Origin: SXOA01 sp051004015
GTDB lineage: Bacteria > Planctomycetota > Planctomycetia > Pirellulales > Pirellulaceae
Length of the DNA stretch: 64,000 bases
Assembly: GCA_051004015.1 (NCBI GenBank)
Contig: JBPCKT010000138.1
Location: 21,308 to 85,307 of the forward strand
Direction of reading: 5' to 3'
The position numbers and the translations under genes are program-made. Positions 16,843 through 24,138 of this stretch are shown here, piece by piece; position 1 is the stretch's first letter, and the number at the start of each line of letters is the position of its first letter. The notes below the pieces were generated by a model, which saw only the letters and a list, made by a program, of their open reading frames with translations, was not told the origin of the DNA and searched no databases.

Positions 16843-19230
16843 TCATCTCGCCACGCGAATCTCTTGGCCTAATTCGTTGATTACCCCTTCCGCAGCCAAA
16901 TAGCCGCTGCGGACGGCGCTTTCCATGGTCGAGGGCCAGCCGGTGGCGGTCCAATCGCCGGCGAGGTAGAGGTTAGGGAAGTTCGTGCGCTGGGAAGGCC
17001 GCTGGGCTTCCAAGCCCGGTCGCACGGAAAAGACCGCTTCCGCTTCCGTAATCATCTGCCAGCGGAGCAGCTCAGCATCGCGTGACAGGGGAAAGACCGT
17101 ACTCAAGTCGCCACGCACTTCGCGCAATATGCCTTCGCGTTCCCGACCGGTCAACTCGTGCGAAGCGCTAATGACCACCTGATAATAATACCCTTCTGAC
17201 TCCTGGTTCCTGGCCCCTGACCCCTGACTTCTAGCGAACACCCACTGACTCAGCCGCCCCACCAACACGGCGTGAGGCAACGGCATAATGGGCCGGTCGA
17301 ACCAGAGGTGCAGGCTGGTGATGGGCGAAGAGTGGATGACAGTAATTTGGCTCGCTGCGGCCGCGGGCAGAATCTCGGCGGCTTGTCGCCAAGGGACGGC
17401 GCAAACAACCGAGCCGAAACGAAGGGGCGGACGATCTTTCAAGTGGATGGACAATTCGCCGTCCGGCTGGGTTTCAATCGTTTCCGCCAGCGCGCCGGGA
17501 TGAATGACCACTCCGCGCTTGGTCAGCCAGCCGGCAATTCGCTCATACAACACAGCCAGCGGCACTTTTGGAATCCAGACGTCGCCGGCTTCCCGAGAGG
17601 ACATAAAGCCGTCCACGAACACCTTGCGGGCGGCCGTCAGGGACGCGCGATCGAGCGATTCCCCCAGGGCGCTCACCAGCACCACCTGCCAAAACCGCTC
17701 GATGCATTGCGGCGACTGCTTCTGTTGCTGGAGCCATGCGCCGATGGTCATTTCGTCCGGCTGCTCTCGCGCCGGCAGACACGAAAGCTTCATGAGCGTG
17801 AGGGCAATGCCCAGCCGCTCCGCAAGAGTGAGATACGAAAGGCCCAAGAACGCCGGACCCAGGTGCAGCGGCGCAGGGAGCCAGCTCGACGCACGGAAGT
17901 CGCACTCTTGTCCCTCCGGGCCGAAGAAGTGCAGCGTGCGGTGCCGCTCGAACAATTCCAGACTGCCCGTGCGGCGACAGAAATCCAGAAAGCTCGTGCA
18001 GCAGCCCATCGCCACGTGCTGGCAATGGTCGATGGCCTGGCCGGTTTCTTTATCAACGTACGACCCCGCTCTCCCCCCCAATCGTCGTTTGGCCTCAAAC
18101 AGCTCGACGCGGAAGCCCCGCTCGCAAAGCGCCGCCGCTGCCGATAGTCCCGCCAGCCCGCCGCCGACGATGGCGATAGTGGGGGCCCTCCGGGGTTTTC
18201 GCGGCGATAAATTTTGGCTTTCCGCAGAACTGTCTCCGCGAAAACTTCTCCTGACCCCGTGATCACTGGCAACGTCGGACACAACGGGGTCAGGAAGAGT
18301 TTTCGCGGCGACGATGATTGGCGATGAATCCTTGGCAGACGCGAAAACCCTTCCCGACCCCCACAGCGCCCCGGCCGCAATGAGCAACTTGCGCGGGTAG
18401 CTGAGCTGCACTCGTTCGCGGAGAACCCCTGTGCCACGGCGCTTGACCTCCCTCAGAATTGCCTCGTAACGGGCGAGCATCAAATGAAAGACCCGCCGCC
18501 CCGCCGCGGGAAGGTAGCTGCTGGTTGCCGCGCCGGATTCAAAAAAAGATTCCGCTCTAGCAACCTGGAATTGCAGGAACTCCTGCCAGCCGGCAGCATT
18601 CACGCCGCTAACGATATCTGCCGGTGCAAGCCCGAACCGACCCAACTCCTCCGCCGGCAGATAGACTCGGCCGCGCTCGGCATCCTCGCGAATGTCCCGC
18701 AAGATATTCGTCAATTGAAACGCCAGCCCGCAGTCAATCGCCGGCCCGCTGGCCCTTACATCCCGGCATCCCCAGATCGGCAGGCAGGACAAACCGACAA
18801 CCGAGGCCACGCGGTAACAGTAGACGCGGAGGTCGTCGAACGTGGCATAAGTGGATTGGTGCAGGTCCATCTCCACGCCGTCGAGAATTTCGAGCAGATG
18901 CGTTGGCGGAATCTCAAACCGCCGCACCGTATCTTCCAGCGCCGGCAGGATTGCCAGGGGTCCCCGCGGCTCGTAAGAAAACGACTGGGAACCTCCACCA
19001 GTCAGCCGAATCGAAATCGCCCGGCGAAATTCCGCGAGTTGCTTCTGCCGCACTTCCAGCGGCTCGTCGCTATCCACCAGGTCATCCGCCTGGCGAGCGA
19101 ACGCATACAGCGCATCCATTCCCCGCCGCTGCTCCGCCGGCAGCAGCCAGAAAGTCGAGGCCAGATTGGACGACGCGCGGCGGACCACCGCGCGGCAGTG
19201 GCGGTAGCTCGTTTCCAGGTCGCTCGTCAT
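16843..19230 (-). CDS. hpnD-hpnE: Fusion of HpnD (presqualene diphosphate synthase) and HpnE (hydroxysqualene dehydroxylase)
   Basis: One 795-residue chain carries two steps of bacterial squalene synthesis. Residues about 1-290 are HpnD, with Asp-rich motifs ARQADDLVDSDE (46-56) and NILRDIREDAERGRVYLP (175-192) that bind the Mg-diphosphate of farnesyl diphosphate. Residues about 350-795 are the FAD amine-oxidase-like HpnE: IAIVGGGLAGLSAAAAL, FEAKRRLGGRAGSY, and the C-terminal NLYLAGDWTATGWPSTMESAVRSG. Separate genes are the usual arrangement. The linker (about 295-350) is encoded by a dispersed inverted repeat. ATG 19230 overlaps the hpnC stop as ATGA, fixing the start. The product of HpnC and HpnD is reduced and dehydroxylated to squalene for hopanoids. 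Confidence 0.93.
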   Translation of the reverse strand: MTSDLETSYRHCRAVVRRASSNLASTFWLLPAEQRRGMDALYAFARQADDLVDSDEPLEVRQKQLAEFRRAISIRLTGGGSQSFSYEPRGPLAILPALEDTVRRFEIPPTHLLEILDGVEMDLHQSTYATFDDLRVYCYRVASVVGLSCLPIWGCRDVRASGPAIDCGLAFQLTNILRDIREDAERGRVYLPAEELGRFGLAPADIVSGVNAAGWQEFLQFQVARAESFFESGAATSSYLPAAGRRVFHLMLARYEAILREVKRRGTGVLRERVQLSYPRKLLIAAGALWGSGRVFASAKDSSPIIVAAKTLPDPVVSDVASDHGVRRSFRGDSSAESQNLSPRKPRRAPTIAIVGGGLAGLSAAAALCERGFRVELFEAKRRLGGRAGSYVDKETGQAIDHCQHVAMGCCTSFLDFCRRTGSLELFERHRTLHFFGPEGQECDFRASSWLPAPLHLGPAFLGLSYLTLAERLGIALTLMKLSCLPAREQPDEMTIGAWLQQQKQSPQCIERFWQVVLVSALGESLDRASLTAARKVFVDGFMSSREAGDVWIPKVPLAVLYERIAGWLTKRGVVIHPGALAETIETQPDGELSIHLKDRPPLRFGSVVCAVPWRQAAEILPAAAASQITVIHSSPITSLHLWFDRPIMPLPHAVLVGRLSQWVFARSQGSGARNQESEGYYYQVVISASHELTGREREGILREVRGDLSTVFPLSRDAELLRWQMITEAEAVFSVRPGLEAQRPSQRTNFPNLYLAGDWTATGWPSTMESAVRSGYLAAEGVINELGQEIRVAR
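18192..18307. repeat. Dispersed GGGGTCAGGA/GTTTTCGCGG repeat, inverted pair inside hpnD-hpnE
   Basis: Arms CGCGAAAACTTCTCCTGACC (from 18237) and its near-exact complement ending at 18307 are 24 bases each with a 23-base spacer. A third partial copy, GGGGTTTTCGCGGCGA, lies at 18192-18207. The same unit forms the hairpin at 40767-40824. Here it is translated as the interdomain linker without breaking the frame. Confidence 0.75.
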
Positions 19231-20141
19231 GAAGTCCGCCGCAAAAAGGCCCGCATAAGCAGCCCCAGCTTCGTCCACTTGCTGACGACCGGCCGGCGGG
19301 ACCAGACATCATACCCCTGCCGGCGAATAGCCGCGAGGATTGCCAGCCCGCCATCGATGAACAGCCGCACGCTGACGCGGAGTTGCGGGGAGACGAGTTT
19401 CACCAGCGGCTCCCCGGCGAGCAGGTATTCCTCAGCCCGGTCGACTTCAAAATTCATAAGAGCGCGAAAAGTAAGGTTCCCTCCACGAGCCAACTGTTGC
19501 TTGTCGTCTACTCCAAACGTGGCCATGTCTTCCAAAGGCAAATAAATGCGCCCCAATTCCCAGTCGCGGCGGAAATCCTGCCAGAAGTTCGCCAATTGCA
19601 ATCCCGTGCAGATCGAATCCGACAGCCGGGCTGTTTCCTGGTTGTGGCAGCGCCCCAGATACAGCACCAATCGCCCGACCGGATTCGCGCTCCGGCGGCA
19701 GTAGTCCAGCAACTCCTCAAAAGTTGCGTAGCGGATTTTGGTCTGGTCCTGCCGGAATGCCGAGAGCAAGTCCAACAGCGGGTCGCGGGGAAGAGTGAAT
19801 TCGTGTACGGTATCTACCAGAGCAATAAAGACGGGATGCGTCGGAGCATTGCCGCCGTAGAGTGCGATAACCTGCGACTCCCACCAATCCAACAGCTTTA
19901 GCGATTCCTTCTGCGGCACAATCTCATCCGCCAGGTCATCAGCCCAACGGCAGTACGCATAGAGATTGCAAAAGTGCTGACGCAACTCTCGCGGCAGCAG
20001 GAAGTGGCTGACGCTGAAGTTCTCGTACTGCTCGCGGGTGAGCTGGCGGCAATAGGCCCGCGCCTCCTTCAACGAAAGGGGCGCTGTGTCACCGGCCTCG
20101 GGGCCATACTTCGCCAGGTCGGCTCGCAAATAAGGCTTCAT
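19227..20141 (-). CDS. hpnC: HpnC, hydroxysqualene synthase
   Basis: This 304-residue member of the trans-prenyl synthase fold converts presqualene diphosphate to hydroxysqualene, acting between HpnD and HpnE. The first Asp-rich motif is YCRWADDLADE, and the second is LANFWQDFRRDWELGRIYLP. NFSVSHFLLPRELRQHFCNLYAYCRWADD matches the conserved N-terminal element. ATG 20141 overlaps the stop of the upstream mlrC-type gene as ATGA, and its own TGA overlaps hpnD-hpnE the same way, so the three are translationally coupled. Longer in-frame starts (20240) lie inside the upstream gene. Confidence 0.93.
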   Translation of the reverse strand: MKPYLRADLAKYGPEAGDTAPLSLKEARAYCRQLTREQYENFSVSHFLLPRELRQHFCNLYAYCRWADDLADEIVPQKESLKLLDWWESQVIALYGGNAPTHPVFIALVDTVHEFTLPRDPLLDLLSAFRQDQTKIRYATFEELLDYCRRSANPVGRLVLYLGRCHNQETARLSDSICTGLQLANFWQDFRRDWELGRIYLPLEDMATFGVDDKQQLARGGNLTFRALMNFEVDRAEEYLLAGEPLVKLVSPQLRVSVRLFIDGGLAILAAIRRQGYDVWSRRPVVSKWTKLGLLMRAFLRRTS

Positions 20142-21658
20142 GGCCGGCCTGAAGTGAATATTTGCGGCCGCGGCTGCCAATTGGGAATTTCGTCCCAGGG
20201 CCAGAGGGGCCGCTGAATATTGCGATACTCGTAATTCCAAAAGTCGCTCGGCGCGCAGCCCGGCGCTCGAATGCTGAAAATCTGCGCCGCCCGCGCCGCA
20301 TAGGCCGCCCGAAAACCGCAGGGGCTTTTGGCGATGAGGACCGAGGCGGCAAACGGGTCGTAACCCGCAGCTTGGAAGAGCTCCGGAGCGAAGTGCGGCC
20401 CGCTGCGTGACGTGACGATCACGACGACGTTTCTTTGCCGCAGCACCGCGCAGCGGCCCATATTGATGGGCAGATTTTTGCCGATGTGGCCGGACAGGGT
20501 GAACTGAGCATCGAACAGCCGCTCCACCGTCGCGGGGAATTCAATTCGCGTGCCGAAGCGATTGTCCCGAACGCCCCCCAGCGAAAACGAGTGCTCCGCG
20601 CCTGCGCCCAGCGATTCCGCCTGCTGCACGACTTCCGGCGAAACGATGGTCAATAGTGCCGGCCGTGGCCACTCGTGCTTCACCAATTCGCGGAGAATCC
20701 AGACGCTGTCCCCCGGTGCGCCGCTGGTCGTGGCATCCGCCGCATCGCTGAGCACGGTGAGCCCCTCGGGATGTTCCAGGGCCTTTTGCACTCCTTCCTC
20801 CGCGGTGAACAGCTCCGGCAGATACTCCTTTCGCCGCGACCAAAGTTCGCTGGCAAGCTCCTGGCAAAGTGCATCCGCGAGTGCGGGATTGTTGTCCGTC
20901 GTAATCATCACCGACGAGCCGAACTCCGGGATGTCGAGCCATGGCTGCACGGTGGCGAGGCCGGCGGCAAGAACTTCGGGGCGAGCTTCCCAGGTTTGCA
21001 CTTTCCGTTTGAATTCGGCGCTCATGCCCGTGGCGAGCTCCGAGTTGGCCTTCTCCGCGGGAAAAACCGCCGGCACTTTGACGAAGGCCGTCGTGGGCCT
21101 GGCCCCCTCGACCAGAATCCGCCGCAGCACGGCCGCACCGCGAACGCCTGTTTCGTAGATGTCCACATGCGGAATGGAGTGATAGAGCACTAGCGCATCC
21201 GCCGCGGCGACCATGCCCGGCGTGATATTGGCGTGCAGGTCCAGAGTGCTGACAAGCGGAATGGCGGGACCAATCAGCTTGCGAATAGCCTCCAGGATTT
21301 CCCCCTCGACATCGGGATGCTGCTCTGCCGCCATTGAGCCATGCAGGGCCAACAACACGGCATCCACCGGCAGAGCCTTCTCCAGCGACGTCAACACTTC
21401 TTGCTTGATCCAGGCAAACGTCTCAGCCGTTGCCATTCCCGCCGGCCATGCCGGCAACCGGACGAGGCCGACCAGCTCGGGGTTTTCCGGCCATTTTCGC
21501 AGCGATTGGATGAAGCCCCCCAGCTCATTGGTGCCGGACATCTGCCGCAGCATTTCGTCGCCGCGTGAGACGCCAAAAGCCTCAAAATCCTGCCGCGTGG
21601 TGCGGATGGGATTGAAGGTGTTGGTTTCCTGCCAGATTTGGCCGAGTGCGATACGCAT
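20138..21658 (-). CDS. MlrC-like M81 family metallopeptidase
   Basis: This 506-residue protein shows the M81 pattern: RIALGQIWQETNTFNP at the N-terminus, AVLLALHGSM, STLDLHANITPGMV, YHSIPHVDIYETG, and the C-terminal domain with RNVVVIVTSRSGPHF and SPCGFRAAY. Family members include MlrC of microcystin degradation, a zinc peptidase acting on a linear peptide; natural substrates of most homologues are unknown. No signal peptide is seen, so it is cytoplasmic. It heads the squalene operon through an ATGA overlap with hpnC, an association that is not explained by known hopanoid chemistry. Confidence 0.87.
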   Translation of the reverse strand: MRIALGQIWQETNTFNPIRTTRQDFEAFGVSRGDEMLRQMSGTNELGGFIQSLRKWPENPELVGLVRLPAWPAGMATAETFAWIKQEVLTSLEKALPVDAVLLALHGSMAAEQHPDVEGEILEAIRKLIGPAIPLVSTLDLHANITPGMVAAADALVLYHSIPHVDIYETGVRGAAVLRRILVEGARPTTAFVKVPAVFPAEKANSELATGMSAEFKRKVQTWEARPEVLAAGLATVQPWLDIPEFGSSVMITTDNNPALADALCQELASELWSRRKEYLPELFTAEEGVQKALEHPEGLTVLSDAADATTSGAPGDSVWILRELVKHEWPRPALLTIVSPEVVQQAESLGAGAEHSFSLGGVRDNRFGTRIEFPATVERLFDAQFTLSGHIGKNLPINMGRCAVLRQRNVVVIVTSRSGPHFAPELFQAAGYDPFAASVLIAKSPCGFRAAYAARAAQIFSIRAPGCAPSDFWNYEYRNIQRPLWPWDEIPNWQPRPQIFTSGRP

Positions 21659-21749
21659 GCTGATTATTCCTTCGGGGGCCGATTCAAAGGTTGTTCCGCG
21701 CTACCTTAAAAGATGTCCCAATTCCCGCCAACTGGACTATAAAGGAAAT

Positions 21750-22754
21750 ATGAGCACCTCCGCCTCCTTCCCGACAACCCGGCTACGCCGCCTCCGTTAT
21801 AACCCGTCCGTGCGCGACCTGGTCCGCGAAACGCGGCTTTCGCCGAAGAGCCTCATTCTGCCTCTCTTTGCCCGGACGGGAAAGAACGTCCGCCAGCCCA
21901 TCGGTTCGATGCCGCCGCATTGCCAGCTTTCGGTGGACTTGATTGCGGAAGAAGCGCGGGAAGCGCAGAAGCTGGGGATCGGAGGCGTGATCCTGTTTGG
22001 CATTCCGGCGGAGAAGGATTTTCTTGGCAAGGATTCGTACTCCGACCATGGCATCGTGCAACAGGCGGTGAAGGCGGCCAAGGATGCCGCGCCGGAGCTG
22101 CTGGTCATCACTGACGTTTGCTTCTGCGAATACACCAATCATGGGCATTGCGGCGTGGTCGATGACCACACGGGCCGGCAGGACGTGAGTAACGATGCCA
22201 CGCTGGCGCTGCTCGGCAAGCAGGCGCTGAGCCACGCACAGGCGGGCGCGGACATGGTGGCCCCCAGTGGCATGATGGACGGCATGGTCGGGGCCATTCG
22301 CAAGTCGCTCGACGACGGCGGCTTTGAGCATCTGCCGATCATGAGCTACGCCGCCAAGTACGCCAGCGCCTTCTATGGCCCCTTCCGCGAGGCAGCGGAG
22401 AGCACGCCGCAGTTCGGGGACCGGCGAGCGTATCAGATGGACCCTGCCGCCAGCGCGGACCAGGCGCTGCGAGAAGTGGAGCTGGACCTGGCGGAAGGAG
22501 CCGACATTATCATGGTCAAACCGGCTCTCGCATATCTCGACGTGATTCGCCGTGTGACGGACCGATTTCCCGGCGTTCCCATCGCCGCTTACAACGTCTC
22601 CGGCGAATACAGCATGGTCAAAGCGGCTGCGGAGAAGGGGTGGATTGATGAGCGGGCGATTGCTTTGGAAACGCTCACCGCCATTCAGCGAGCGGGGGCC
22701 AGCATCGTGCTGACTTACTGGGCAAAACAGGTTGCATCGTGGCTGGCGACCTGA
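21750..22754 (+). CDS. hemB: Delta-aminolevulinic acid dehydratase (porphobilinogen synthase)
   Basis: This 334-residue enzyme condenses two 5-aminolevulinate molecules into porphobilinogen, for haem. Start ATG 21750 has AAGGA seven bases upstream; the frame is open further 5' but without a site. Schiff-base lysines are in SYAAKYAS and IIMVKPAL. DVCFCEYTNHGHC contains the three zinc-binding cysteines of the zinc-type enzyme, and RRLRYNPSVRDLVRET is the typical N-terminus. It is divergent from the mlrC-hpn operon across 91 bases. Confidence 0.97.
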   Translation: MSTSASFPTTRLRRLRYNPSVRDLVRETRLSPKSLILPLFARTGKNVRQPIGSMPPHCQLSVDLIAEEAREAQKLGIGGVILFGIPAEKDFLGKDSYSDHGIVQQAVKAAKDAAPELLVITDVCFCEYTNHGHCGVVDDHTGRQDVSNDATLALLGKQALSHAQAGADMVAPSGMMDGMVGAIRKSLDDGGFEHLPIMSYAAKYASAFYGPFREAAESTPQFGDRRAYQMDPAASADQALREVELDLAEGADIIMVKPALAYLDVIRRVTDRFPGVPIAAYNVSGEYSMVKAAAEKGWIDERAIALETLTAIQRAGASIVLTYWAKQVASWLAT

Positions 22755-22945
22755 AATTGGCGGTTTTTCGACGCGCATGGTCGGTTCTCCTGGGCTATTT
22801 TCTCCAAATTAGCTATTCCCCGCAGATTGCTATGGCATTGGTGGCACCGAGAAGCCTAAAATGTCAATAACTCCTCAAGCGTATGGAGATTGGCGTTTCG
22901 GACGAACCAGGGGCCTGCATTCCATCGATTCAAGAGTAGGCTCCC

Positions 22946-24052
22946 ATGAGAACCGCCCGGCAAGCAGCGAGATTTGGCATCGCCGCGATTGCCACCTACC
23001 AGCCGCCTTGGATGCTTGGCAACGATTGGTTTGAAGGGACGATTCCGCGGAAGTTCGTCCACCACACGGGAATTCTATCCCGGCCGATTTCGGAAGAAGA
23101 TGAAGTGGCGATGGCGGTCCGCGTGGCCGAAATCTTGCAGCGCGACACCGGCTGCGATTGGCGGAATTGTGCCGGTCTGATCTTCGCTTCGCCGTCATTC
23201 ATTCCGCGACTCGTCGCCCAGAAGTACCTCGATGGCCAGAGCGCACGCAGTGAGAGGCTAAAGAGCGCGGCTAGGCGGTTCGCTCAGGCAATCCAGCTCC
23301 CGAAATGCCCGCGATTTGCCATCAACTGGTTTTGCAGCGGCTTTGCTCGCGCCATGTCCATCGCTCGGCGGCGAATGGCGAACCTGGCGCCGCACCAATT
23401 CATCCTCCTCATCAATTCCAACCGCATCAGCCGCATCACGGACTTTGGCTGCGCGCAATCCGGGGCCTTGTTCGGGGATATGGCCACGGCCACGCTGCTG
23501 GCGAGGGAAGACAGCCCGCAACATCCGACGCACTTCAATTTGCTCTACGCCAATGCCCGGACGCTGCCGGCCGACGGCGCGTTCTTCGATTTTCACATGC
23601 GGGAAAATGTGCTGGTCCCGCAAAAGGGTGGCGGTCGCGAGTATCAGGAACGGCGGCTGGTCTTTTCCTTGAACGGCATGGGGGTGGCCGACGCCGCTCC
23701 GCGAGCCATGGCGTCGGGGATCGAGAACGCCTTGGCGGAAACGCACATTTCCCCCGCCGATATCCGCTTTGTCGTTCCGCACCAGGCCGGTACCGGCATC
23801 ATCCGGCTGGCCGCGATGAAGATTGAGACCCTCGGCATCACGGGAGAGATCATCAACGGCCTGACCAGCGCCGCGGGAAATGTCAGCTCCTGCTCGATCC
23901 CGTTCGCGCTTAAGCAGCACTGGAACCGCCTGGGCGGCATCATCGCCTGTCCGACCGCCGCCGTCGGCCGCCCTGGAATGCTGGAAATGTCTCAGGGGTG
24001 CATCCTGCTGCAAAGCACGCCGCTGCACGGCAAGCTGGCGACTGCGGCTTAG
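22946..24052 (+). CDS. KAS III-like 3-oxoacyl-ACP synthase family protein
   Basis: This 368-residue thiolase-fold protein carries a full Cys-His-Asn triad: NWFCSGFARAMS, FVVPHQAGTGIIRLAA and SAAGNVSSCSIPFAL, matching FabH positions. KAS III enzymes condense acyl-CoA with malonyl-ACP; related stand-alone members make head-group or alkene precursors. It differs from housekeeping FabH in its N-terminus (FGIAAIATYQPPWMLGNDWFEG) and in the DSPQHPTHFNLLYANARTL region, so a specialised substrate is likely. It follows hemB after 191 bases and is probably a separate unit. No acyl-carrier protein gene is adjacent. Confidence 0.82.
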   Translation: MRTARQAARFGIAAIATYQPPWMLGNDWFEGTIPRKFVHHTGILSRPISEEDEVAMAVRVAEILQRDTGCDWRNCAGLIFASPSFIPRLVAQKYLDGQSARSERLKSAARRFAQAIQLPKCPRFAINWFCSGFARAMSIARRRMANLAPHQFILLINSNRISRITDFGCAQSGALFGDMATATLLAREDSPQHPTHFNLLYANARTLPADGAFFDFHMRENVLVPQKGGGREYQERRLVFSLNGMGVADAAPRAMASGIENALAETHISPADIRFVVPHQAGTGIIRLAAMKIETLGITGEIINGLTSAAGNVSSCSIPFALKQHWNRLGGIIACPTAAVGRPGMLEMSQGCILLQSTPLHGKLATAA

Positions 24053-24138
24053 CGCGGGGTTTATTCATTTTCCCCCGGCCGGATGGTATGCTGGTGGGAA
24101 CCCTCCGCCCCCGCGTTCCTCCACGGGAACTTCCCGCC

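Noticed and set aside
21213..21749. Upstream extension of hemB
   Set aside because: The frame is open but lies antisense to the mlrC-type gene and lacks a ribosome site; ATG 21750 has one.
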